64,000 nucleotides of DNA from Streptomyces sp. NBC_01454. Lineage in GTDB: Bacteria; Actinomycetota; Actinomycetes; Streptomycetales; Streptomycetaceae. Numbering within the stretch: position 1 is the stretch's first letter; the number at the start of each line of letters is the position of its first letter. The notes under the pieces were generated by a model, which was given only the letters and a program-made list of their open reading frames with translations, made no database searches and was not told the origin of the DNA. This document shows, piece after piece, positions 1 through 7,441 of the stretch. A program made the translations under genes and the position numbers. The stretch spans positions 4,340,001 through 4,404,000 of the forward strand of contig NZ_CP109460.1 in NCBI RefSeq assembly GCF_036227565.1, read 5' to 3'.

Positions 1-88
1 CAGGTTTTCGCCAAGGACCATGCCGGCGGTGGCGGCGTGACGGAGCCGCGTCAGCGGCCTTTCCTTCGTGCCCTCCCGAGGGCTCCCT

Positions 89-190
89 TCATCGCGCCCC
101 CGCCTCCTTGATGAACTCCTGGAGCCGCAACAGGCGCTTCTCCACGGTGTATTGCGTACCAACAGCCACAGGTCCAACCTCCTCATCCAC
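89..190 (-). CDS. possible 33-residue small protein
   Basis: A GTG start shares its first base with the last base of the TAG stop of the upstream frame (TAGTG), and the frame runs to a TGA at 89. The product is strongly charged with a likely C-terminal amphipathic helix (EKRLLRLQEFIKEAG). It could be a translationally coupled small partner, or a displaced C-terminal piece of the damaged gene next to it. No family is recognised. The only support is plausible codon use and the tight junction, so confidence is low. Confidence 0.2.
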   Translation of the reverse strand: MDEEVGPVAVGTQYTVEKRLLRLQEFIKEAGAR

Positions 191-520
191 TACGGCAACT
201 CACGGAAGAGGATGAACGTCAGCGCGTCTCTGATGGCGGAGTCGGCCACGCCGCCGAGCCCTTCCGCACACATCGCGGCATAAATCCCTGGCCTGAGCGT
301 GGTGTACAGGCGGGCCATGACGCCCGCGGCCACGAACCCCAGCTGGCGCACATAGGGATCCGGTGCGCGCATGGCGCGCTCCACCCGGGGCGCGAGCACG
401 GCTGGGTCCTCGCCGTGGAGCGTCCAGCCGCCGGTCGTGCGGCGCGAGGGCCAGATACTCGACGCCTGAGCCGCGGCGGGCGGGCGGCTGCCCGCGCCGC
501 GCATGCACCTTCCTCGGCAC
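190..520 (-). pseudogene. frameshifted remnant of a hypothetical protein
   Basis: Two overlapping minus-strand frames each carry part of what looks like one protein. The upstream piece reads GVEYLALAPHDRR. Near position 428 a one-base shift leads into a second piece (TTGGWTLHGEDPAVLAPRVERAMRAPDPYVRQLGF in sense, ending FRELP). The second piece has hydrophobic and helical periodicity and normal codon bias, while the rest of either frame is Arg/Pro-rich nonsense. The most economical reading is a small gene broken by a frameshift, or the wrecked end of a longer one. The family is not recognised. A sequencing error could give the same picture. Confidence 0.35.
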
Positions 521-660
521 CCGATCGTCGTACTCCGCACAGGAGTTGGCGGTCGGGTGCGCTGCTGTGCGCCGGATCCGGCCAATCCCGTTCCGGGTGT
601 TCCGTGCGGGTCCGGCTGCGACTACAACCCGCGGTAACAGCAGACCGGAGGGGAGTGTCC

Positions 661-2238
661 ATGGTGCGTGCGAGACGTGGGCGGGGGGCGTTACGTGGGT
701 GGCGTGCGGGGCGGCGGCTGCGGGCGGTGGTGGTGACCTCGGCGGCGGCGCTGACGGTGGTGTGCACCGTGGCGGCGGGCGGGGCGGGGGCCGCGTCCGG
801 GGCCGTGGGGCGGGACGGGCCGGGCGGGGCCGCGGTCGTCAAGCCGCTGTCGCCCGGGCTGGAGAAGATCCGGGCGCGGGAGGCGACGAGGCTGTACGGG
901 GATCCGGCCGAGCGGTCGGCCGGGGAGCGGAAGACCTCGTTGATCTCGCTGGGGGACAGTGAGATCTCGGGGGAGGGCGTCGGGACGTACGAGCCGGGTA
1001 CCGACGGGCCGGACAACTGGTGTCACCGGTCCCCGGACTCGGCCATCCACCGGACCGGGATCGCGGCGGACGTGACCTACAACGCCGCCTGCTCGGGTGC
1101 CTCCAGCGGCAACATCGTGATCGGTGGCAGCAAGCAGTACGCCGATGAGCTGGTGCAGAGCGACAGTCTCGCCATCGCGGCCCGGAACACCCGGCTGAAG
1201 ATGGTGCTCCTGGTGGCCGGCGCCAACGACGATCTGCAGTTCGGGCCGGTGATGACGGACTGCGTGGAGCGCTGGTTCCTGCTGCAGGGCACCTGCGAGC
1301 AGAAGTACCAGCCGGGCTGGCAGGCGCGGGTCGACGCGCTGGTGCCGAAGGTCGAGCGGACGGTAGGTGATCTGCGGACCGTGATGCGGGACGCGGGGTA
1401 CGCGGACGGTGACTACCGGCTCGTGGTGATGTCGTATCCGAGTCCGATCGGGCCGGATGTGACGGACAACCCGCATTACCCGGGGAAGCTGCCAGGCGGC
1501 TGTACGGGCTACACCTCCGACGCGGGCTGGGGGCGCAATGCCGCGGTGCCGGGGTTCGAGAAGGGGATGCGGAAGGCCGCGCGGGAGGCGGGTGCGACCT
1601 ATCTGGACGCCTCCCGGCTGTTCCACGGGCACGAGGTGTGCATGGAGGACACCTGGGCCCGCGGGCTGTGGGTGAACCTCACCAACCCCTTCCCGCCGAA
1701 CGCGAACTCGGTGCGGCAGTCCTTCCACCCCAACGCCCGCGGGCACGGCGCGTTCGCCTCGTGTCTGACCCAGCTGTACGCGTCGGGGCTGCGGGAGGCG
1801 TCCTGCGCCGACGCGGCGAGCACCGGGCAGCCGACGCTGTACGCGGGGGCCTGGGACGACGCGTACCGGCCGCTGAAGAACGCCGCCACGGGCAGCTGTG
1901 TGGACGCGACCGGCGGCGCGAGCGCCAACGGGACGGCGGTCGGCGGCTGGGACTGCCACGGCGGGCGCAACCAGGGCTGGTGGTACGACCCCGAGCGGCG
2001 GTCGGTGCATGTGGAGCTGACCCAGGACCGGTGCCTGGACGTGCCCGGTGCCCGCTACGAGGCCGGGGCCGGTCTGGTGCTGTGGAACTGCTCGGGCGCG
2101 GCCAACCAGGAGTTCGTACGGACCGGTGGCACGATCCGGCCGGCCGCCGCGCCGTCGCTGTGCCTGACGCTGGGCGCGGCGAAGGAACCGCTGCGGCTGC
2201 GGGGGTGTGACGGGTCGGACGGGCAGCGGTTCGCGTAG
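661..2238 (+). CDS. secreted SGNH/GDSL hydrolase with C-terminal ricin-type lectin domain
   Basis: The product is 525 residues and is preceded by a strong ribosome site (GGAGGGG, 649-655), which decides this ATG over upstream alternatives. The N-terminus is Arg-rich, then hydrophobic (AVVVTSAAALTVVCTVAAG), a typical Streptomyces Sec or Tat signal. The SGNH blocks are all visible: the GDS serine (LGDSEISGEG, about residue 100), the block II glycine (CSGASSGN), the block III Asn (VAGANDD) and the block V His (SFHPNARGHGAF). Residues about 405-525 form a ricin-B-like beta-trefoil with CVDATGG, QGWWYD and RCLDVPG motifs, probably binding a polysaccharide. The likely role is extracellular esterase or lipase tethered to a glycan substrate. 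The exact substrate cannot be told. Confidence 0.88.
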   Translation: MVRARRGRGALRGWRAGRRLRAVVVTSAAALTVVCTVAAGGAGAASGAVGRDGPGGAAVVKPLSPGLEKIRAREATRLYGDPAERSAGERKTSLISLGDSEISGEGVGTYEPGTDGPDNWCHRSPDSAIHRTGIAADVTYNAACSGASSGNIVIGGSKQYADELVQSDSLAIAARNTRLKMVLLVAGANDDLQFGPVMTDCVERWFLLQGTCEQKYQPGWQARVDALVPKVERTVGDLRTVMRDAGYADGDYRLVVMSYPSPIGPDVTDNPHYPGKLPGGCTGYTSDAGWGRNAAVPGFEKGMRKAAREAGATYLDASRLFHGHEVCMEDTWARGLWVNLTNPFPPNANSVRQSFHPNARGHGAFASCLTQLYASGLREASCADAASTGQPTLYAGAWDDAYRPLKNAATGSCVDATGGASANGTAVGGWDCHGGRNQGWWYDPERRSVHVELTQDRCLDVPGARYEAGAGLVLWNCSGAANQEFVRTGGTIRPAAAPSLCLTLGAAKEPLRLRGCDGSDGQRFA

Positions 2239-2274
2239 GACGGGGGGCTGCCCATGGGGGACGCCCACCCGTAC

Positions 2275-2323
2275 GGCGAGGGGCCCGCTCCGGAGCGTGG
2301 TGCTCCGGGGCGGGCCCCTCGCC
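2275..2323. terminator. bidirectional hairpin between convergent genes
   Basis: GGCGAGGGGCCCGC pairs with GCGGGCCCCTCGCC across a short loop that itself contains CTCCGG/CCGGAG pairing. It lies 37 bases after the esterase stop and 34 bases before the stop of the opposing Yip1 gene, so it can serve both. Confidence 0.7.
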
Positions 2324-2356
2324 CGTGGCCGGCAGGGCGTTACCGCGTGCCGAGCG

Positions 2357-3388
2357 TCACAGCGTGCCGAGCTTCAGCAGGGCGAGCAGGGCGACCAGCT
2401 GGATCGCGGAGGCGCCGAGCGCCTTGGGCCAGGGCAGGTCGTGCGACTTGCTCACCATGGAGGTGAGCAGATAGCCGGTGGCGAGCCAGGTCAGCCAGCC
2501 CAGGACCTGCACCAGGGTGCTGTCGCCGCCGAGGAACATGGCGAAGAGCAGCCGGGGCGCGTCCGTAATCGTCATGATCAGCATGGCCAGGCCGATGGTC
2601 GGCTGCCAGGCGCCGTCGCCGCCGAGCTGGCGGGCCATGGTGTGGGTGACCGTGCCCAGGATCAGACTGCCGATGATGAACATCACCGCGGTGATCAGCA
2701 CCCAGGGGATGCTGTTGGACAGCGTGGCGTTCAGCACATCCGCGCGGGCCTTGTCGAAGCCGAAGACCGCGAGCAGGCCGTAGATGAAGGTGACGAGGAG
2801 GGCGGGGGCCCAGACCGCGTGGTCGCGCATCTGCCAGAACGTGGCGTCGGGGCGCAGCACGATGCCGGACAGCAGCTGCTTCCAGTGCAGCTTCGGGCCG
2901 GCCGGCGGTGCGGTGGTCTGGCCCGCGCGGTAGGTGCCGCCGGCCGCGTACGCGCCGTCGGGCCCGTTGTCGTACCCGTCCGGCTGTGCACCGTAGGCGT
3001 CCGGCGCCTCGCCGACGCTGAACTGCTGGGTGTGACCTGCGTTGTTGTCGTTCGTGTACGGCGCGTAGGACTGCTGGGGGTGGTAGCCGCCGTCGCCGAA
3101 GTACTCGGGCTCGCCGTGCTGCCCGTGCGGCTGCGGCTGCTGCCCGCCGTACTGCTGCGGTGGCTGCTGCCACTGCCCGTGCGGCGGTGGAGGCTGCTGC
3201 CCATACGGCCCTTGCTGTCCGTACGGGGCCTGCTGCCCCTGCTGCCCTTGCTGTCCGTTCTGCGCGGGGCGGGCATCCCGTCCGCGACCCATCCTGAATC
3301 CAGCCACGTACTCGAAAGTACCTGGTCCGCGTGGATCCGGTGGCGGAGCAGGGGGATCGGGGCGGGGTTTGCTGCTGACCTGTGACAT
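2357..3388 (-). CDS. Yip1-family membrane protein with Gln/Pro-rich cytoplasmic head
   Basis: The product is up to 343 residues. Residues about 45-165 are a low-complexity Gln/Gly/Pro/Tyr segment (repeated GQQGPYGQQ-type motifs). From about residue 168 there is a five-segment Yip1-like membrane domain (WKQLLSGIVLRPDATFW, then hydrophobic helices such as TAVMFIIGSLILGTV). Yip1 proteins in actinobacteria are of unknown role. The ATG at 3388 is only 8 bp from the insertion-sequence boundary. The first 27 residues are Pro/Arg-rich and unconvincing, and a GTG at 3307 (VAGFRMGRGRD) is an equally likely start. Either way the insertion sequence has separated the gene from its original upstream promoter region. 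Confidence 0.8.
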   Translation of the reverse strand: MSQVSSKPRPDPPAPPPDPRGPGTFEYVAGFRMGRGRDARPAQNGQQGQQGQQAPYGQQGPYGQQPPPPHGQWQQPPQQYGGQQPQPHGQHGEPEYFGDGGYHPQQSYAPYTNDNNAGHTQQFSVGEAPDAYGAQPDGYDNGPDGAYAAGGTYRAGQTTAPPAGPKLHWKQLLSGIVLRPDATFWQMRDHAVWAPALLVTFIYGLLAVFGFDKARADVLNATLSNSIPWVLITAVMFIIGSLILGTVTHTMARQLGGDGAWQPTIGLAMLIMTITDAPRLLFAMFLGGDSTLVQVLGWLTWLATGYLLTSMVSKSHDLPWPKALGASAIQLVALLALLKLGTL

Positions 3389-3395
3389 CCCCTAG

Positions 3396-3414
3396 AAGAC
3401 TCATGAAGATCTTG
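3396..3414. repeat. left terminal inverted repeat of the insertion sequence
   Basis: AAGACTCATGAAGATCTTG is identical to the reverse complement of 5087-5105. Flanking CTAG at 3392-3395. Confidence 0.9.
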
Positions 3415-3454
3415 CTGAGGGGTCGTTCGGCCGCAGGCCGGGCGGCCCCTCCGG

Positions 3455-5035
3455 CTATGTGCTGGCCGGGGCGAGGTGCCAGGTTCCGTTGGTTCGGTTG
3501 AGTCCGAGGTTGATCAGTCGGCGAAGGTTGAGGGCGGCTGCTCGGGTGTGGAGCCAGGTGTCGTTCTTGATGGTGCCGCGGTAGCGGAGTTTGCGGTTGC
3601 CGTGGTGGACGAGCCAGGCGACGGCACGTTCGACCGGTGGTCTCCAGCGCCGGTAGTCGGCCTGCCAGTCGGGATCGGTGGCGGCCTGCTGGCGGGCGGC
3701 GGCGAGCAGATCGTGGTGCGGACGGATGGTCAGGATCCGCCCGGCCTTGGCCTTGGTGCACCGCTCACGAAGGGGGCATCCGGCGCACACGTCCTTGAAC
3801 GAGGCTTTGCGCTGGTGGTGCTGCCCGGCGGGAGCGGATAAAGGGACGGTGTGTCCGGCGGGGCAGGTCACGGTGGCGGCGACGGTGTCGATGACGAAGT
3901 CGTCGAGGGTGAAGCCGCCAGGGACGGCGGGCCGCAGCGGTGCGGGTTTGAGGAACAGCCGGTGACCGGCGGTTTCGAGGCTGTGGCGGGCGTCACCTGT
4001 GGAGTAGGCGGTGTCACCGAAGGCGTCAACGGGCTCGTCCTCGTCGGTGAGCAGGTCGATTCCGACCATCGCCTCGTGGTGCTCGGGACCGGCTCCGGGC
4101 CGCAGGGCGACGGCGGTGTATAACCCGGTCTCGGGCTCAATGGCGAGGTGGGCCTTGAAGCCGTCCTGCTGGTGGGTGCGGGTCTTGTGCACGTGCCGGG
4201 CTTCGGGGTCGACAGTGGAGACCATCCGGTTCTGTGCGGTGCCTTGGGTGATGCGCCAGCGCCCGTCGCGGCCGTCGGAGTCCTCGGCGGGCTCCACGTC
4301 CTGGCCCGCGACCAGGGCCAGGATGCCGACCGCGTTCGCGGCCTTCTCGCCGAGCTGCTGCTCGGGCAGGTGGCCCAGCAGCCGCAGCGCGTCACCGACC
4401 AGGGCGTCGACCAGGTCGGCACGGGCCTGCTCGTCGTTCCAGGCGATCCTCGGCTTGCCCGGGTCGTTGTAGTCGTGCGCGGTGCAGTGCACCGCGACCA
4501 CCTCGCCGGCCCCGGGGACGTCCCGGATCACCGCCCGGATGGCGGCGATGATCTGGGTGACGGTGTCCTGGGTGGCCACCGCGTCATCCAGCACGGTGGA
4601 ATCCAGCGCCCGGCGGTGCTTGCCCTTGAGGACACCGGTGGCCTTCACGACCTCCCGCACAGCCTCGAACACCCGGTTCGGCCGGGCGGAACGGGCCAGC
4701 CGGCGGCGGAAGTAGGCCAGCAACGACGGATCGAACGCCATGTCATGAAGGCCCAGTCCGCAGGCTGCCTTCCACCTCAGGTCGCACCGCAGTTCCTGGA
4801 CCGTCTCGAAGTCCGACAGCCCGTGCAGGGCCTGCAGCGTGATCGCCGAGGCCAGGATCTGCGGCGGCATACTCGGCCGCCCGTTCGCCGACGGGTACAT
4901 GTCCGCGAACATCTCCGCTTCGAACAGCGTGCTGCGATGCTCGGCCAGGAAAGCGAACACACTCCCCGCCGGGATCAAATCCCGGCAGGTCTCCCACACA
5001 TCCGGCCCGACCGTCTCCCCGGCCCATTCCCCCAT
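3455..5035 (-). CDS. IS1182-family transposase
   Basis: From the ATG at 5035 (MGEWAGETVGPDVWE) the product is 526 residues, the usual size for the family. An in-frame ATG at 5098 lies inside the terminal repeat and is less likely. Visible parts are an N-terminal DUF772-like helical domain (SMPPQILASAITLQALHGLSDFE), the catalytic Asp in ALDSTVLDDAV, the second Asp in FGDTAYST, a zinc-type CPAGH...CAGCPLRERC segment, and the catalytic Glu in RPPVERAVAWLVHHGN followed by KLRYRG. No frameshift or stop is seen, so the enzyme should be functional. Transcription runs in the same direction as the flanking GNAT and Yip1 genes. Confidence 0.92.
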   Translation of the reverse strand: MGEWAGETVGPDVWETCRDLIPAGSVFAFLAEHRSTLFEAEMFADMYPSANGRPSMPPQILASAITLQALHGLSDFETVQELRCDLRWKAACGLGLHDMAFDPSLLAYFRRRLARSARPNRVFEAVREVVKATGVLKGKHRRALDSTVLDDAVATQDTVTQIIAAIRAVIRDVPGAGEVVAVHCTAHDYNDPGKPRIAWNDEQARADLVDALVGDALRLLGHLPEQQLGEKAANAVGILALVAGQDVEPAEDSDGRDGRWRITQGTAQNRMVSTVDPEARHVHKTRTHQQDGFKAHLAIEPETGLYTAVALRPGAGPEHHEAMVGIDLLTDEDEPVDAFGDTAYSTGDARHSLETAGHRLFLKPAPLRPAVPGGFTLDDFVIDTVAATVTCPAGHTVPLSAPAGQHHQRKASFKDVCAGCPLRERCTKAKAGRILTIRPHHDLLAAARQQAATDPDWQADYRRWRPPVERAVAWLVHHGNRKLRYRGTIKNDTWLHTRAAALNLRRLINLGLNRTNGTWHLAPAST

Positions 5036-5050
5036 CACCACAACAAGCAG

Positions 5051-5082
5051 TCTGGCCCCGCCGCTCACGCGGCGGGGCCAGA
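5051..5082 (-). terminator. hairpin inside the insertion sequence, upstream of its transposase
   Basis: TCTGGCCCCGCCGC pairs perfectly with GCGGCGGGGCCAGA across a TCAC loop (14-bp stem). It sits between the right end and the transposase start. It may block transcription entering from the GNAT gene, a known way for insertion sequences to limit transposase expression. That role is inferred. Confidence 0.5.
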
Positions 5083-5086
5083 ACTC

Positions 5087-5105
5087 CAAGATCTTCATGA
5101 GTCTT
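5087..5105. repeat. right terminal inverted repeat of the insertion sequence
   Basis: CAAGATCTTCATGAGTCTT, the exact inverse of the left end. Followed by CTAG at 5106-5109, which also supplies the TAG stop of the GNAT gene. Confidence 0.9.
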
Positions 5106-5825
5106 CTAGGGGGTTCCCCGAGGGGGGAGGGGGGCGGAAGGGGGCGTCCAGCGGAGGGTGAGCTGCGGCAGGTTCTCCATGTTGCCACTGCCGTCGTCCG
5201 TGGCCACGACGCGGAAGCCGTGGTGGGCGTAGAACGCCCGGGCCTCCGCGTTGAGTTGGAAGACGTGCAGGGACAGGCCGGCCGGGCGGTGGCGCTGTGC
5301 CGCGGCGAGCAGCAGGCTGCCGATGCCGGCGCGGCGGACGTCAGGGCGCAGATAGAGCTGGTCGAGCAGCTCGTCCCGGACGCTGGCATAGCCGAGGATC
5401 TCCGCTCCACGGGCGGCGACCACGGTGTGACACTGCGGCAGCACGATCTCCCGGATCCAGCGGGTGACCTCGTCCTGGGTACGGCGCCGGGGCGGCAGAT
5501 AGGGCATGGTGACCTGCCGCGATGCCAGGTGGATGGCGGCTATCGCCGGGGCGTCGACGGGCAGGGCGAGCCGGATGGTGAGGGGCGGGGCGGGGGCGGC
5601 AGCGGGTGGGGTGCCGGTGCTCATGTTCATGCTCGTGTTCACTTTCATGGTCCCGTTCGTGCCGGTGCCGGTGCCGGTGCCGGTGCCGGTGCTGAGGCCG
5701 AGGTCGTTGGCTGTGCTGGTGTCCGTGTCGCTGCCGGTGGCCGTGCCTGTGCCCGTGCCGGCGCGGGAGCCCGCATTGTCCATGCCGTCATGGTCGGGTC
5801 GCGCCTCGGGGGCGGGCAACTGCAT
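5106..5825 (-). CDS. GNAT-family N-acetyltransferase
   Basis: The acetyltransferase core starts at about residue 82 (LTIRLALPVDAPAIAAIHLASR). It contains the acetyl-CoA loop YLRPDVRRAGIGSLLLAAA and the C-terminal FYAHHGFR motif. The substrate is unknown. The first 60-80 residues are a Thr/Gly low-complexity run encoded by GTGCCG-type hexanucleotide repeats, so the real start may be the ATG at 5648, which has a better upstream GGGACC and gives a normal 180-residue GNAT protein. The TAG stop is the CTAG at the insertion boundary. The restored pre-insertion sequence keeps the same CTAG, so the protein end is probably unaltered. Confidence 0.82.
   Translation of the reverse strand: MQLPAPEARPDHDGMDNAGSRAGTGTGTATGSDTDTSTANDLGLSTGTGTGTGTGTNGTMKVNTSMNMSTGTPPAAAPAPPLTIRLALPVDAPAIAAIHLASRQVTMPYLPPRRRTQDEVTRWIREIVLPQCHTVVAARGAEILGYASVRDELLDQLYLRPDVRRAGIGSLLLAAAQRHRPAGLSLHVFQLNAEARAFYAHHGFRVVATDDGSGNMENLPQLTLRWTPPSAPLPPRGTP
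5659..5694. repeat. GTGCCG hexanucleotide microsatellite
   Basis: Five perfect GTGCCG units followed by one GTGCTG. They lie in the N-terminal coding part of the GNAT gene and encode a (Gly-Thr)n tract. Slippage here would vary the N-terminus in steps of two residues without a frameshift. Confidence 0.85.
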
Positions 5826-5934
5826 TGTTCACGGGGCGGTTTGGCGGGGTGCTGACGGCGAGTCGGATGTGCCGTGAACTGTGGCGGTCGTGCGCCCACG
5901 GCCACCGCGGCCCTGAGTGGTGGTCATGAACCGG

Positions 5935-7263
5935 TCAGGGAGCCGTGAAATCCGCCGTGGTGAACGAGAGGGCGGGCTTCGGGGCGAGGCCTGACGGGCC
6001 GCCGGGGTGGACCGTCACCCTGTCGTGGGTGTGGCCGCGCCGGGTCAGCAGTACGAGGTCGGCATGGTGGTCGCCGTCGAAGTCGGTGAGGGCGAGGACC
6101 GTGGAGAGCGGGCGGCCGGTCCCGGGGAGGCGGGGCACCGTGAGGCGGTGCACGGTGCTGGACAGCCCCTTCGGGGAGCCGGCGAGGAAGGCCGGGCGGG
6201 TGCCGCCTATGACGAGGTCGGTGTAGCCGTCGCCGGTCACCTCGGCGGCGGCGAGCGTGGGCGTGCCGCCCGTGTCCGTGCGGAGCGTGCCGGGGCGGCC
6301 GGCGACGGACAGCAGGCCGTCGGTGCCGGCGGTGACCGGAGTCGGGCCCCGGCCGCCGGCGGAGAAGCGGCCGAAGACCGTGGCGTAACCGGGCGGATAC
6401 GCGGCCGGCCCCGCGCGGACCGGGCCCCGGGGGCCGCCGAGCGCCAGACGGCTGCGGGCCGGGCGGCCGGGGCCGGCGGCGCGCACGAGGAGGTCGTCGG
6501 CGCCGTCGTGATCGAGGTCGGCGGCGGAGGAGAGGGGGGCCGCGGCGGCCAGGGCGGTGCCCGGAACGGCGACCGGTGCGCCGGCCGCCCTGGGGGCGCC
6601 GGAGCGGGTGAACGGGCCCCGGAGGTAGCTGATCCGGGGGCCGGAGGCGGTGACGGCCAGGTCCTCGGCGCCGTCCCCGTCGAAGTCGCCGCAGACGGGC
6701 TGGTCGGGCCATTCGTTGCCGAAGCGGGCCCGGGCGGGGATGCGCAGCCGCACGGCACGGCCGGCGCCGAGGCCCCGCGGCGAGCCGAAGAGGAGCTGGA
6801 CGGGGACGGGCGGTCGGCCGATGCCGTCGTACGGCGGGTCGGTGGTGACGACGAGGTCGCTGAAGCCGTCCCGGTCGAGATCGCAGACGGTCTCGGCCTC
6901 GAAGGACGCGGGCACGGTGGTGCCGGTGGGCGCGGCGTTCCGGGCCGGGGTGAGCAACTCCCGGATGGCCGGGGCGAGTCCGTGCGCCGATCCGTAGACG
7001 ATGCCGATGCCCGGGTCGTCGTCATGGCCCCCGGCGGGCGCCAGCAGGCTGTCGACGACGAGGTCTCGATGGCCGTCCCCGTTGAAGTCCTGGGCGGTCC
7101 TGCTGCCGTGGCCGGCGGGGACGGGGCGCGCGGCGGGGAGCGAGGAGGCGCGGTGCCGGGCGGCGGGGCGGCCGGCACCGGAGGGGGCGAACGGATGGCA
7201 GGAGCTGAGGAGAAGGGCGAGCACGAGCCCGCACCCCGCTGCCACGGCGGACCGTCCTCGCAT
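5935..7263 (-). CDS. FG-GAP/VCBS repeat lipoprotein
   Basis: From the ATG at 7263 (behind GGGGTGGGG) the product is 442 residues. It begins with a lipoprotein signal peptide, MRGRSAVAAGCGLVLALLL, with lipobox LSSC. The mature part has at least six calcium-type FG-GAP motifs: DFNGDGHRDL, DLDRDGFSDL, DFDGDGAEDL, DLDHDGADDL, EVTGDGYTDL and DFDGDHHADL. These predict an integrin-alpha-like beta-propeller anchored outside the membrane. The ligand is unknown. An in-frame upstream ATG at 7314 only adds Arg-rich sequence before the signal peptide and was rejected. Confidence 0.85.
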   Translation of the reverse strand: MRGRSAVAAGCGLVLALLLSSCHPFAPSGAGRPAARHRASSLPAARPVPAGHGSRTAQDFNGDGHRDLVVDSLLAPAGGHDDDPGIGIVYGSAHGLAPAIRELLTPARNAAPTGTTVPASFEAETVCDLDRDGFSDLVVTTDPPYDGIGRPPVPVQLLFGSPRGLGAGRAVRLRIPARARFGNEWPDQPVCGDFDGDGAEDLAVTASGPRISYLRGPFTRSGAPRAAGAPVAVPGTALAAAAPLSSAADLDHDGADDLLVRAAGPGRPARSRLALGGPRGPVRAGPAAYPPGYATVFGRFSAGGRGPTPVTAGTDGLLSVAGRPGTLRTDTGGTPTLAAAEVTGDGYTDLVIGGTRPAFLAGSPKGLSSTVHRLTVPRLPGTGRPLSTVLALTDFDGDHHADLVLLTRRGHTHDRVTVHPGGPSGLAPKPALSFTTADFTAP

Positions 7264-7380
7264 GCCGTCCCCACCCCGTTCGTCGCGCTGTTGTCGTGTG
7301 CGTCGTGGCGCCATTCGCCGCCCCTGATGCTCCCCGGCGGCGGCCGTCCCGCAACGCCGGCCGCGGGCCTGTGGAAAACG

Positions 7381-7420
7381 CCGGCGGCCGGCCCCGTACC
7401 TCTACGGGACCGGCCGCCGG
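7381..7420 (-). terminator. strong hairpin after the Fe-S reductase gene
   Basis: CCGGCGGCCGG...CCCCGTA pairs with TACGGG.CCGGCCGCCGG across a CCTC loop. It lies 22 bases past the stop of the 7442-9709 gene, before the FG-GAP gene promoter. Confidence 0.7.
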
Positions 7421-7441
7421 ACAACGTGCGTCACCGTGCGG

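Larger units (their letters stand above)
3396..5105. mobile_element. complete IS1182-like insertion sequence, 1710 bp
   Basis: Perfect 19-bp terminal inverted repeats (AAGACTCATGAAGATCTTG) bound a single transposase gene. CTAG occurs immediately outside both ends (3392-3395 and 5106-5109) and is the inferred 4-bp target duplication. Removing the element and one CTAG restores the palindromic site CCCCTAGGGG between the GNAT and Yip1 genes. The intact ends and open reading frame suggest recent insertion and possible activity. Confidence 0.9.

Noticed and set aside
2207..3385. long plus-strand open frame opposite the Yip1 gene
   Set aside because: Arg/Gly/Val-rich composition and no motifs; it is the complement of a clearly coding membrane protein.
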